A stretch of 64,000 nt of DNA from UBA5072 sp963822145 (lineage in GTDB: Bacteria; Bacteroidota; Bacteroidia; Bacteroidales; UBA10428). Both the position numbers and the translations under genes were made by a program. This document shows positions 44,089-53,427 of this stretch, piece after piece. The notes below the pieces were generated by a model. The model ran no database searches and was not told where the DNA came from. It saw only the letters and a list, made by a program, of their open reading frames with translations. Each line of letters begins with the position of its first letter. The first letter of the stretch is position 1. The stretch lies in NCBI GenBank assembly GCA_963822145.1, contig CAWGGG010000002.1, positions 682,001 through 746,000 on the forward strand, written 5' to 3'.

Positions 44089-44096
44089 CAAATATA
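44089..44096 (-). promoter_or_regulatory. Candidate -7 element (TATATTTG on the minus strand)
   Basis: Plus-strand CAAATATA is an exact reverse match to TAnnTTTG. The start would be ~44082: 71 bases before the ATG at 44011, or 23 bases before the ATG at 44059. Confidence 0.4.
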
Positions 44097-44135
44097 ACAA
44101 AAAAAACGAACCTGCCGATGTCTGCAAGGGAAATC

Positions 44136-46457
44136 CTAGAACGGATATCCGATGGCGAAGTGAAACAGATATTCCGAAAGCATGCTTTTCAACCCCGGGA
44201 CCCAATAACTGTCATTATTCCGGTAAGGGTACCTGACGGGCAATCCGAAATCTCCCCGTATCACGATGAAATTCAGGTCAAAGCGCAATCCAATTCCCGT
44301 ACCTACTGCAAGTTGCTGTGTAAAATCACTGAAATTAAAAGCTGCCCCGGGACGGGCCGGATCATCATTCAGGAGCCAGATGTTACCTGCATCCAGGAAC
44401 AAGGCCCCTTTCAACTTGGGTGTTATACTGAACCGGAACTCCATGTTGCCCTCCAGCCTGATGTCTCCGGTCTGGTCAATGAATTCCGTGGTGTCTGACA
44501 CCTGGTAGCTGCCCGGGCCTACTGACCGGGCTGTAAATGCCCTGATGCTGTTGGCGCCGCCACTGTAGAACTGTTCCACGTATGGCAGAACGCTTGAGTT
44601 TCCATAGGGAATCCCAATCCCTGCGTAGAACCTGAAAACAAAACTGTGATCAAATTTTTTACGATGGTAACGGACCTCGTCCGTAAGCTTGATGAACTGT
44701 GCGTAAACATTCCCCAGAAATTTATCAGGTCCTTCTGTTTCCCCGGATACAAGCTTTTGCGAAACGGCAATCAGGTTGCCGGATGTGGCCACCCCCGTGA
44801 ATAGAGACAGCTGGTTCGGCTTATCAGCGGATATCAGATCGATTTCAGCATTATACCGCATACCCACAATGAATTGTTCCTCAAAACTTTTTTTGATCGA
44901 CGGATTGCTGTTGATAATGTCATCAAATTCCGGAGTGGTCTCCAGAAGTTTAACGGAATTCAGATAAACCGGACTAAAGGAATGGGATACTTTCATTGAT
45001 CTTCTCCAGTTGTAATCAAGCCGGGCGTTTACGGAGTACATTCTGTAGTATTTGACTTTATTCATAAAATCAAAACCGGCATTGATAACAGTATTCTTTA
45101 CCCTGTTGCGGGAGGCATGTATCCAATTCCTGGGCAGTACAAGCCTGGGCATGGTAAGACTGGAAGAGAATCCGATGTTGTAGGAATGAAATCCCAGTTG
45201 TGTTTCGGACTCGCTTCCCCATTGCCATTCATAACCCGCATCCAGTTTTAACTGCAGTCTGTTGGCACCCTGAAACATATTTCCATGGCTCAGGCTGGCT
45301 TCAACAGCCGGACCAGAAAAGCCGGTCGACTTGGTAACCAGGTTGGCTTCTGCCTCAAACCTGACATTCTTCATGGTGGTGAGGTCAATACCCACATCCA
45401 GTTGATTGTTCAGTGAATCAGCAGCCGGTGTGAATTCAATATCTGCATATTTAAATATGCCCAGATTGTTCAGGTTCCTCAGGGTGTTCTGATGTTGGGC
45501 GTAGGAATAGGGTTGTCCCGGGATAAAAGTAATGGCATCCGATAGCACTCTGGGCTTGATATAATTATTGAGTCCTGCCAGGGTAAGTTCATCCAGCAAA
45601 GGGGCAGGGTGTCCCCCGGATGATTCAGTGAGGTCAGAAACGCCATCGATAACTGAAAGACGGATACTTCCAATCTGATATATCCTGTAGGCTTCCATAA
45701 CGGAGACATTCTGCTTTTTTGCTACCTGAAGATCCAGTAATCGGATTCCTGCTGTGGTATCAGCAACGAGACTGAGGTATTCAGGCTGAAAGTAGAAATA
45801 ACCCTGCTCCCGGACTTCGTTGGTGATATTTTTAAGGGCACCCTGTACCGCAGGGAGATTAAATGCGGCACCTTCCTGCCTTTTCAGGCCACTGATATTG
45901 GCCGTGATCAGGGTGTCAATCCTGTCTCCCGGAGCAGGAGTAACAACCATTCGCAAACGGTACTGGGGAAAGACCTCTACCTGGTAAGAGATTTTTGCTT
46001 TTTTAGGGTTCCTTGCACTTGTATCAATGCTTGCCCGCACATGACTATTGAAATACCCGATATTGAAGAGTTCCGACTCCAGCTTACCAGTCCGCAATTC
46101 AGGATTAACATCCGAAATCAACACCGGTGGCTTGGCCAGGGTACGGTACAGCCACTTTGGTGATTTTCCGGCCTTGGGCTTCCGGTAGTTGTAGGTCCAA
46201 AGGCCCAGGGGAAGAGAGTTCCTCCTGCGGGCTGCTATAGCATTGTTGGGCTTAAGAAAGGTAACTGAATTTGCCAGTGCCAGTGCGGATTTAGGATTAT
46301 CATCCCCTTCCTTCATGATTACGGTGATCTTATTCCGGCCGGTATACAGCAACTGATCATCAGCCAGGAACCTGGTGTTGGAGCATGCTGCCGCCAGCAG
46401 GACGCAAGCTGCTGAAAAGCCTGAAACAAGCGTTTTATGGATATTCGCGTGAATCAT
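44136..46457 (-). CDS. tamL: TamL-like Omp85 lipoprotein (3 of 5)
   Basis: A 773-aa Omp85 protein, the Bacteroidota counterpart of TamA. Unlike TamA it begins as a lipoprotein: MIHANIHKTLVSGFSAACVL with lipobox LAAAC (~Cys25). POTRA-like domains follow (~25-330), opening NTRFLADDQLLYTGRNKITV and later including LRNLNNLGIFKYADIEFTPA. The barrel has the loop-6 motif as GGANSIRAF, then MEFRFSITPKLKGALFLDAG and the C-terminal FHFAIGYPF. It should work with TamB in delivering proteins or lipids to the outer membrane (established for TAM; inference here). Its ATG overlaps the stop of tamB by 4 bases. Confidence 0.9.
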   Translation of the reverse strand: MIHANIHKTLVSGFSAACVLLAAACSNTRFLADDQLLYTGRNKITVIMKEGDDNPKSALALANSVTFLKPNNAIAARRRNSLPLGLWTYNYRKPKAGKSPKWLYRTLAKPPVLISDVNPELRTGKLESELFNIGYFNSHVRASIDTSARNPKKAKISYQVEVFPQYRLRMVVTPAPGDRIDTLITANISGLKRQEGAAFNLPAVQGALKNITNEVREQGYFYFQPEYLSLVADTTAGIRLLDLQVAKKQNVSVMEAYRIYQIGSIRLSVIDGVSDLTESSGGHPAPLLDELTLAGLNNYIKPRVLSDAITFIPGQPYSYAQHQNTLRNLNNLGIFKYADIEFTPAADSLNNQLDVGIDLTTMKNVRFEAEANLVTKSTGFSGPAVEASLSHGNMFQGANRLQLKLDAGYEWQWGSESETQLGFHSYNIGFSSSLTMPRLVLPRNWIHASRNRVKNTVINAGFDFMNKVKYYRMYSVNARLDYNWRRSMKVSHSFSPVYLNSVKLLETTPEFDDIINSNPSIKKSFEEQFIVGMRYNAEIDLISADKPNQLSLFTGVATSGNLIAVSQKLVSGETEGPDKFLGNVYAQFIKLTDEVRYHRKKFDHSFVFRFYAGIGIPYGNSSVLPYVEQFYSGGANSIRAFTARSVGPGSYQVSDTTEFIDQTGDIRLEGNMEFRFSITPKLKGALFLDAGNIWLLNDDPARPGAAFNFSDFTQQLAVGTGIGLRFDLNFIVIRGDFGLPVRYPYRNNDSYWVPGLKSMLSEYLFHFAIGYPF

Positions 46458-49400
46458 TTTTCAGGGACAGTTTTGCCGGTCGGTTCCCGATTCTTCTTTC
46501 TTTTCCTGGTCCACATATCACGCAACCGGGCATAATTTTTCCGATAGATAAAGCCGACTCCGGTACTTTTTACCTGTCCTTCAAATACATCTTCATAGTC
46601 CTGCATGCTGTAAACCTTAAGCAGTTTAGACCGTGCCGAATCCAGCGCATATTCAACAGTGAGGTTATCCAGATAGGCTTGTGATTCATTTGCCTTGAGC
46701 TCATTGTTGACACGCCCCTCTACAATCAGGGAAACCCTGTCGTGCATGAAGTTCTTCTTCACGGCATAGTTTAGACTTGTTTGTTCTTTGCTGTCACCCG
46801 TTTCCGATGTGCCTGTGTATGAATTGATACCAACTTTTATTTCAACGTTCTTGAATGCATCTTTGGTCAGCTGGTTAAACTGGTTTTCCCAGAACTGATT
46901 GATTTGCTGTGAAAGGTAATTCGAAGAGCTTTCCATATTGGGCAGATTCACACTGCCAAAAAGCAGGAGATTGATGGCCTGGCGCATCCTCTCTTCGGAA
47001 GACAAAGCATTCAGCTCTGAAGTCATGTATTGATCACCGGTGTTAATATCAAAGGTCACACCGAGTTCTGAAAGACTGTTTTCGAGTTTTAGCGTGACCA
47101 TCAGCACTACGGGCCTTGATTTGTTGTCTACCGGGTTGATATAGGACGACCGGACCTCGCTGATCGCTTCAATCTGAAGCATGGGATTATCCATAGTTCC
47201 GTCCCAGCGGATGAAGCTTCCTTTAACGATCTCGAAATCTTTTCTTGGCCACCCTGTAAATTTAAGACTTGTCTGACCCGATCCGATTTCATATTTACCG
47301 TTCAGGAGGAATGAACCGGAAGGCATCATGCCCAGATTCAGAAATCCGCCACCGGTTATCTGGATCTTGATATCAAAGCCTTTGGTGATTTCAAAGCCAA
47401 TACTCACCTCAGGATCTATTTCAATGGAGGCGTCCAGCAGCGATTTGGTTCTGATCCTGGAGGGTATTATAACAACTTCCGGGACAGAGTCCCTGGTTTC
47501 TGCGAGGCTGGCGAAAGTGATGAGTTTCTCGGTCTCGCTTAACTGAAGATTCTGTAAATATTTGTAATGGATGCTGGTGGGTTTGGTGACCTTGAGTACC
47601 GCAGTGATTTCCGGATCGGTAGCCGGTCCCTTCATTTCAATCTGTGAATTGATGAAAACCTCGCCATAAAAACCGGGATTGTCTTTCTCAGTGGTATTCA
47701 TGACCTGCAGGTTATTGGAATTCAACCGGAGGTCGGCGGTGATATTGCGGATATCCTCCATATGAATAATCCCGTCAACTGAAAGAGGATGATTCAATGA
47801 GTCGAGAATGCTCAAATGGTCGAAAAGAATATCATTATCCCTTACCTGGATTGACTGGTCAGGAACGGTGAATGAGGCGTTCAGTGGTGTTACCCGGAAT
47901 GCCAGGTTATTCATGTTAACCTCGCCATCAAAGTAACTGCCCAGGTTATCCAGTTTATAACGGATATTGCCGGAAAAAGATCCGAGCAGCGAACTTAAAC
48001 TTTTTTGCACAAAAGGTTCCAGCAAGGACAGGGGGATGTCCGTAAAACCAATGCTTACATCCTGGCCTGGACTGGGCAATTTTGAGGATCGGGCCTTCAC
48101 AGTCAATGCAGCAGCGGTATCGATCAGGGCAGAGGCATCCAGCTCAAAGTTTCCCAGGGTATCGGTCTTCAGGTATCCTTTTGTGTGAAAAGATTGCAGT
48201 GAAAGATCTGCCATTGAAAAGTGGTCCAGTCCAATATCAAAGCCGAGGTTATTGGTCTTACCGGGAGCGTATGACAGCATCCCCTGCAAGGTCCCTGTCG
48301 GATGCTGGGTTAGAAAATCCGGATTGATCATCCATTCGATCGGCACCTGGTAAATATGCAGCTTCAACTGCCTGCTTTTTTTCCCGGTAAGATCAATAAA
48401 TGCCGGTCCGTGTGTAATATGCAGTCTCGTCTGCAGATCTCTTTCTTCCGTGAATAAAACCAGAAATTCAGGATTACTCAGTTTCCAGTCCATACCATTG
48501 ATGATCCATTGCCCTGACGGGGAAGAAAAAACCAGGGAATCAGTATAATGGGTATTTTCGACATCGATATAAAACACATCATTTCTTGACTTGTCTGCCA
48601 ATTGAAAGACACCCTTACTAATACTGTCTGAAAGCCGAAGATCGAAATCGGCAGCGCCCAGGTGTACTCCCTTAATCAGCGTGCTGTCAGCATGGAAGAC
48701 AAGCTTGCTTTCGTCTGAAATGTTGAATAGATCTACTTTGACCTGCTGCAGTCCAAGACCCTGCATCATGATATTTCCCAGCGAGAGCATGCCATTGATA
48801 TTTCCATCACTTTCTGTATGGGCCAGTTTCATGTCAACCCGGTCAAAACGCAACAAGCTGTCGTGAATTATCAACCCTATACAGGGATGATAGGTGATTT
48901 TGGCTGAAGCCTCAAAAGGATAGACAGCTATAGTCTCCATAGCGGAGCCGGAATAACCTTTTTTCAGGGAAGTTTTAAGCTGATGCACAAGCTGAGCCGG
49001 AAGCTTAAGAAGAGATCCGAAGGATGTTTCTGCATACAAGGAGGCTTCCATAAAATCAGAGTTCACCTCTAAGCTGGTAAGGGAATCCGAGGTATTCAAT
49101 CCGATCCGAAGTTCTTTCAGCTGATCCTGTTTCTGGTCTTTCTCCCATACTAATTTTTCCAGTATCAGCCCGGCATGTGTGGATTGTCCTATGGAAGTAA
49201 GTTCGGCATTCCAGGTCCCGGAAAGATCGAAAGTATCCTTGTACAAGGAAAGCATTCCCGGATTTATATGAAAGTTGCCTGTGGAAGTTCCTGTTATGGA
49301 TGATTCTTTAAAGCCTGCCTTTACATTCATGGTTAAAGTCGCATAAGGATCATCGGAAGAAATCATACAGAAAACACTATCCCTACTCGCTTTTCCATTT

Positions 49401-51331
49401 AGCACCATGTCATGGTAAGTATAATCCATAAACCGAACAGAATCAACGAACATTGCCAAATCGGCGTTGATGCCGCTATTGCCAAAATCATTTCCGGAAA
49501 CAGCAACTGAAAAAGTCAGCCGGTCCAGGCTTTTATTATTTGTGATCCTGGCCAGATCTGCCCCTTCAACATGAGCGGCAGCATGATAGCGCCGGGTCTG
49601 GAGATCCAAACCGGCATTCGCACTGATGGTGCCGGCGTCTCCCGTAATGAGCATGCTGATCTGCGGCGCAGCAGCACTTCCACTGATGCTGCCGTTGACG
49701 CGGAAGGTTCCCAGATCCGGGATTCCCTGATCCTTGCCGGCTATGGCCAGGAGCATTTTCAATTGTTCCGGATTGATTTCGCTGGTGTGATAATCAAGGT
49801 TTGCCAGGGTTTCGGCAAGCCTGTTGCCGGGTTTCATGCTGCCGGCTATGGTAAGTTCCGATTTTCCCGGAAACTGGAACAAGAGATTGTTGATGACCAT
49901 GCGGTGGTCTTTGCCTTCGAGATTGCCCAGAATGGTAATGAACTGATCCTTTTGGACGTTCATGGAACCTGTGCTCTTTTTTGAGAAGCGCATCAGTTCA
50001 TCAACGGATATTTTGGTTTTTTCCAGTTTGATTCCAAAAATCTCCGGCATGCGATGTTCGCTGAGCAACTGATTCAACAATACAGGTGTACTGAAGTTTG
50101 CACTCAGGGAACTGCTTATTGTTTTTACCCGGATATCCAGGTTGGTTCTGGAATTAGCATCCGAGATGAAATCAATATCTGCATCCCTGAGATCCACCAG
50201 CTCGTTCCAAAGGAAGGAAAGATTGCCAATACGGATGCCGGCATTATCATTACTCAGCCGGGCGTTTTTTATATTGGCGGAAATTTTCTCCAACTGCATT
50301 ACCGGGGAAGACGCACCCTGCACAGATCCCGGGTAAGTTCCAAAATCGATGCGGCAATCACGGATTCTTGCCTTTTGGAGGATCAACGCCATGTTTTCAG
50401 GAAGGAAGGTTGCAGAATTGACTTTAGTTGGTTTTACCGACCCGGCAGCTGTTTTTCCTGCAAGAATATTCACCACAGTCTGGCTTAGCTGCAGGTTTTC
50501 TGCCTCAAAAAGATCCTGCTTCAGGTCGATCCTGTTGCCCGTGCTGCTGATCTTACCGGTATTCAGCCTGACTGAAAATTGCTTCAGGGGCATATCTACC
50601 AGCACGCTGTCATGTTCCAGCAGGATCCCTGCTGCGTAAAAGCTCCAGGGAGTATTAACGGTGGTGCTTGTATCAGGTGATGAAGCTGTCTTAAGAACGA
50701 GTTTTCCGGAGGTGTTTTTCAGCACGATATTACCCGTTTCCAGGTTTCTTTCAGCCAGAAATAACCTTAGTGAGGATGTTCTGAACCTGTCGACATGAAC
50801 GGCCATGGTCAATCCGTCCTTGGGGGTATGCATAAAAAACCGCACATCCTCCAGGCTGATCGCGCCTGACATGATTATCCAGGGTTTCTTTTTACCGGTT
50901 TTTCCGGAGTTGGATTTGCTTGTCCCGGGCGGGGATTTCTTCTGGAATACCTCAGCGATATTAAGTTTTCCGGCGACTTCACCGGGTTTCAGATTAACGG
51001 TTGCGTGTTTCAGGGATACGCTTGAAACAGAGACCTTTTTCGCCAGCAACTTCAGCGGATTAAGGGCAACGCGCAGATTTTTAACATAGATTATCGTGTC
51101 TTTTGCCGGTCCGCTGATCTCCACACCATCAAGGCCAATTCTGCCGGTTATCAGAAGGCTCACCCGTTGGATTTTGACAGGAATACCTTTCCTGGCCATA
51201 ATTTGATTGATCACATTTGTCAATCGCTTTTGAACAATGGGAATATTCACTGCTGCAACAGTGATCATGAAAACAGCCAGGAAACTCAGGAATATCCTTT
51301 TCAGCAGGCGTAGTATTTTTTTCAGGTTCAT
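46454..51331 (-). CDS. tamB: TamB/DUF490 translocation and assembly module protein
   Basis: A 1625-aa AsmA/TamB-type protein with an N-terminal membrane anchor (LLKRIFLSFLAVFMITVAAV) and a very long periplasmic beta-helical part, built to span from inner to outer membrane. The C-terminal TamB domain is clear: FEIVKGSFIRWDGTMDNPML, RQAINLLLFGSVNLP, LTKDAFKNVEIKVGINSY, KKNFMHDRVSLIVEGRVN. It partners Omp85-type TamA/TamL, and TamB-like proteins move lipids or outer-membrane protein substrates (established). The ATG at 51331 is chosen because the promoter element at 51353-51360 lies between it and the next ATG at 51355. It overlaps tamL by 4 bases. Similar in layout to, but longer than, E. coli TamB (1259 aa). 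Confidence 0.93.
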   Translation of the reverse strand: MNLKKILRLLKRIFLSFLAVFMITVAAVNIPIVQKRLTNVINQIMARKGIPVKIQRVSLLITGRIGLDGVEISGPAKDTIIYVKNLRVALNPLKLLAKKVSVSSVSLKHATVNLKPGEVAGKLNIAEVFQKKSPPGTSKSNSGKTGKKKPWIIMSGAISLEDVRFFMHTPKDGLTMAVHVDRFRTSSLRLFLAERNLETGNIVLKNTSGKLVLKTASSPDTSTTVNTPWSFYAAGILLEHDSVLVDMPLKQFSVRLNTGKISSTGNRIDLKQDLFEAENLQLSQTVVNILAGKTAAGSVKPTKVNSATFLPENMALILQKARIRDCRIDFGTYPGSVQGASSPVMQLEKISANIKNARLSNDNAGIRIGNLSFLWNELVDLRDADIDFISDANSRTNLDIRVKTISSSLSANFSTPVLLNQLLSEHRMPEIFGIKLEKTKISVDELMRFSKKSTGSMNVQKDQFITILGNLEGKDHRMVINNLLFQFPGKSELTIAGSMKPGNRLAETLANLDYHTSEINPEQLKMLLAIAGKDQGIPDLGTFRVNGSISGSAAAPQISMLITGDAGTISANAGLDLQTRRYHAAAHVEGADLARITNNKSLDRLTFSVAVSGNDFGNSGINADLAMFVDSVRFMDYTYHDMVLNGKASRDSVFCMISSDDPYATLTMNVKAGFKESSITGTSTGNFHINPGMLSLYKDTFDLSGTWNAELTSIGQSTHAGLILEKLVWEKDQKQDQLKELRIGLNTSDSLTSLEVNSDFMEASLYAETSFGSLLKLPAQLVHQLKTSLKKGYSGSAMETIAVYPFEASAKITYHPCIGLIIHDSLLRFDRVDMKLAHTESDGNINGMLSLGNIMMQGLGLQQVKVDLFNISDESKLVFHADSTLIKGVHLGAADFDLRLSDSISKGVFQLADKSRNDVFYIDVENTHYTDSLVFSSPSGQWIINGMDWKLSNPEFLVLFTEERDLQTRLHITHGPAFIDLTGKKSRQLKLHIYQVPIEWMINPDFLTQHPTGTLQGMLSYAPGKTNNLGFDIGLDHFSMADLSLQSFHTKGYLKTDTLGNFELDASALIDTAAALTVKARSSKLPSPGQDVSIGFTDIPLSLLEPFVQKSLSSLLGSFSGNIRYKLDNLGSYFDGEVNMNNLAFRVTPLNASFTVPDQSIQVRDNDILFDHLSILDSLNHPLSVDGIIHMEDIRNITADLRLNSNNLQVMNTTEKDNPGFYGEVFINSQIEMKGPATDPEITAVLKVTKPTSIHYKYLQNLQLSETEKLITFASLAETRDSVPEVVIIPSRIRTKSLLDASIEIDPEVSIGFEITKGFDIKIQITGGGFLNLGMMPSGSFLLNGKYEIGSGQTSLKFTGWPRKDFEIVKGSFIRWDGTMDNPMLQIEAISEVRSSYINPVDNKSRPVVLMVTLKLENSLSELGVTFDINTGDQYMTSELNALSSEERMRQAINLLLFGSVNLPNMESSSNYLSQQINQFWENQFNQLTKDAFKNVEIKVGINSYTGTSETGDSKEQTSLNYAVKKNFMHDRVSLIVEGRVNNELKANESQAYLDNLTVEYALDSARSKLLKVYSMQDYEDVFEGQVKSTGVGFIYRKNYARLRDMWTRKRKKNREPTGKTVPEK

Positions 51332-51352
51332 GTATCTTGTCTCCCGGCTAAA

Positions 51353-51360
51353 CAAAGATA
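51353..51360 (-). promoter_or_regulatory. Candidate -7 element for tamB-tamL (TATCTTTG)
   Basis: Plus-strand CAAAGATA is an exact reverse match to TAnnTTTG. The predicted start (~51346) leaves ~15 bases before the ATG at 51331 and excludes the ATG at 51355. No -33 TTG at the usual spacing. Confidence 0.5.
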
Positions 51361-51375
51361 CGAATTTCCTGAGGT

Positions 51376-51915
51376 TCAGAACCTCATACCCAGCCCGAGG
51401 GAAATGTTATTGATGAGGCCATCCTTATAGTAACTGTTCGACAGAAAGTCCAGTTCATATTCAGCGTTTATAAAGAATTTCTCATTGAACAGATATTCAA
51501 CGCCTGCTCCCAGGCCTCCAAAAAATCCGAAATCCATATCATCTGAAGTGAGGGCGGGACCTTCTGTTATAACCCGGGTGGTATGGAGGCCAACTGCAAT
51601 CTTGACAAATCCCCTGAACGAACCTCCTCCAAAAAATAGTTTGGGAGCATAACAGACCGGCCAGGTGGTTACTTCCGAAGAACGATCGTCAGACGAGGCT
51701 TTAAAATGAATAACACCAATCGAGATCCCATGGGCCAGGTTATCTCCCACCCGGTTGAACTCATACAATCCACGGATATTCCAACCGGATCCATGGGTGT
51801 CAACATCTTTAATAACAGCAAATGAATAACCTCCCGTCAGAGATACCCTGTTGTCCTGGCCATAACTGAATACCTCTGCCAGCATTAGAAGTGCTAAGAA
51901 GAATGAATGTTTCAT
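51376..51915 (-). CDS. Small outer-membrane beta-barrel protein (paralogue of 31575-32123)
   Basis: A 179-aa protein with signal peptide MKHSFFLALLMLAEVFSYGQ. The eight-stranded pattern (SLTGGYSFAVIKDVDTHGSG, NIRGLYEFNRVGDNLAHGIS, GGLGAGVEYLFNEKFFINAE, final NNISLGLGMRF) matches the barrel at 31575-32123 segment for segment. The two copies are 20 kb apart on opposite strands. It starts 18 bases after the DUF4251 gene, in one operon with it. Confidence 0.75.
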   Translation of the reverse strand: MKHSFFLALLMLAEVFSYGQDNRVSLTGGYSFAVIKDVDTHGSGWNIRGLYEFNRVGDNLAHGISIGVIHFKASSDDRSSEVTTWPVCYAPKLFFGGGSFRGFVKIAVGLHTTRVITEGPALTSDDMDFGFFGGLGAGVEYLFNEKFFINAEYELDFLSNSYYKDGLINNISLGLGMRF

Positions 51916-51933
51916 GATGATGGGATTTTTCGG

Positions 51934-52461
51934 TTACTTCTTCTTTTCATCAGGATTTGGCGGCGCTGCAATAACGCCATTGTAGGAAATCGGGCTGCGG
52001 TTATTGCAGGTAATGGACAGTGTGGCACTTGCTTCAAACCCAACCGTGAGGATAAGTTTGTACGTATCGTTACTGCCTTTGACGGTTGCTTTAACCGTAT
52101 AGTTTTTCTTTCCTTTTGTTATGCTGTAATCTTCAGGCGTCCCTTTGAATTTCATGCCGGAATCTCCGCCGTATGCTGCGCTGCCATAAGATCTGCCAAA
52201 ATAGGCCAGATAGCATTCAATGATTTCAGGCCGGAAATTCACCAGGTTTGGATCGTTTGAAAGGTTCACCGATCTACCTCCCTGGGGCAAAGCTGTCCTT
52301 GCGGTAAAATCAAATGTTTTACTGTTGACCACAGCTTCTGTTTGTTGCTGCCGTAATACCTTCTGTTCTTCCTGGAGCTGTTTTTTACTTTTCTCCTGTG
52401 CGAAGCACGCTGCATTCAATAGTGTCAAGGCCGTTACTAAAGTTAAGATATTCAGTTTCAT
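51934..52461 (-). CDS. DUF4251 family exported protein
   Basis: A 175-aa protein. From the ATG at 52461 it reads MKLNILTLVTALTLLNAACF, ending AQ. LNAAC could also be a lipobox (Cys19), so a signal peptide I or II cannot be decided. DUF4251 landmarks are FDFTARTALPQGGRSVNLSN, IIECYLAYFGRSYGSAAYGG and DSGMKFKGTPEDYSITKGKK. The function is unknown. First gene of a pair with the barrel at 51376; the upstream ATG at 52479 is rejected as it breaks the signal peptide. Confidence 0.75.
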   Translation of the reverse strand: MKLNILTLVTALTLLNAACFAQEKSKKQLQEEQKVLRQQQTEAVVNSKTFDFTARTALPQGGRSVNLSNDPNLVNFRPEIIECYLAYFGRSYGSAAYGGDSGMKFKGTPEDYSITKGKKNYTVKATVKGSNDTYKLILTVGFEASATLSITCNNRSPISYNGVIAAPPNPDEKKK

Positions 52462-52517
52462 GGATATGTTATAATTCATTTGTGATTAATATAATTATCA
52501 TTAATCAGATTACCAAT

Positions 52518-52525
52518 CAAATATA
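52518..52525 (-). promoter_or_regulatory. Candidate -7 element (TATATTTG on the minus strand)
   Basis: Plus-strand CAAATATA is an exact reverse match to TAnnTTTG; the predicted start (~52511) is ~50 bases before the DUF4251 ATG at 52461. Confidence 0.4.
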
Positions 52526-52604
52526 CTTAAAATAATGCGCGATTTTAACCGATAATTCTCAGATTTTTGTACTTTTAAATCACATTTTTATAAAACCCAT
52601 ATAT

Positions 52605-53399
52605 ATGAATCTGGACTTAACGAGGTCACAAAAACCCAGGAACTGCGCCGCAGTTGTTTTTATGTTGCTTGCATTGACCGGCTGGTTTTTCGGACAGAGT
52701 AGTTTTGGACAGGATACTGTACCGACAAAGAAAGTGCTCCACAACACTTTAAGAATTAATGTCACCAATCCCCTGCTCTTTGGAGATCAGTGCTGGATTA
52801 TCGGTTATGAAAGAACCTTCAACAACAACCAGTCGTTTTCTGTCAACGCCGGCACGTTCTCGTTTCCCCGGTTGATTGAATTCAATACCGATTCCATTGA
52901 AGATGTCACTAAGAGCTTTAAAAGCCAGGGTATCAGTTTAAGTTGTGACTACAGGTTTTATCTTCACAAACTCAATAAATTCTCTGCACCAAGAGGCGTA
53001 TATATTGGGCCCTTTTTTTCATTCAATCGGTTGAACCGTGACTTTGATTTTGATGTGAACACAGCTACATATACCGGGCTGGTGAATATGGATTTCACCT
53101 TTCAGGTGATCACCCTTGGAGTTCAGCTGGGATACCAGTTTGTTTTCTGGAACAGGTTTACAGTGGATATGATCCTGATCGGACCGGGCATATCGAACTA
53201 CAAATTTTCGGCTGACCTGAGCACAACCTTTGATGCCGATGAAGAGGAGGCCTTGTTTGAAGAAATCAACAAAAAGCTGCAGGAGAAAATTCCCGGATAC
53301 AGTCTGGTTATTGAACCCGGAGAGTTCAAAGAAACCGGCTCGGTCAAAACAACTTCCCTGGGCTTCCGGTATGTGATCATGCTGGGATTCCGCTTTTAA
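52605..53399 (+). CDS. Outer-membrane beta-barrel protein, function unknown
   Basis: A 264-aa protein. The N-terminus MNLDLTRSQKPRNCAAVVFM continues LLALTGWFFGQSSFGQ, a signal peptide with a long positive region. Barrel-like strands follow (RINVTNPLLFGDQCWIIGYE, QGISLSCDYRFYLHKLNKFS, YIGPFFSFNRLNRDFDFDVN). A charged loop (ADEEEALFEEINKKLQEKIP) interrupts at ~210-230, and the last strand is FRYVIMLGFRF. Not assigned to a family. It is convergent with the Omp85 gene at 53428, 28 bases apart. Confidence 0.65.
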   Translation: MNLDLTRSQKPRNCAAVVFMLLALTGWFFGQSSFGQDTVPTKKVLHNTLRINVTNPLLFGDQCWIIGYERTFNNNQSFSVNAGTFSFPRLIEFNTDSIEDVTKSFKSQGISLSCDYRFYLHKLNKFSAPRGVYIGPFFSFNRLNRDFDFDVNTATYTGLVNMDFTFQVITLGVQLGYQFVFWNRFTVDMILIGPGISNYKFSADLSTTFDADEEEALFEEINKKLQEKIPGYSLVIEPGEFKETGSVKTTSLGFRYVIMLGFRF

Positions 53400-53427
53400 C
53401 AGTTTTTCAGCGATTAAGATCGTCAGC

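Noticed and set aside
51353..51393. Dyad GAGGTTCAGAACCTC near 51371 as a terminator
   Set aside because: The loop would be a single base and there is no T-run; it overlaps the 3' end of the barrel gene.
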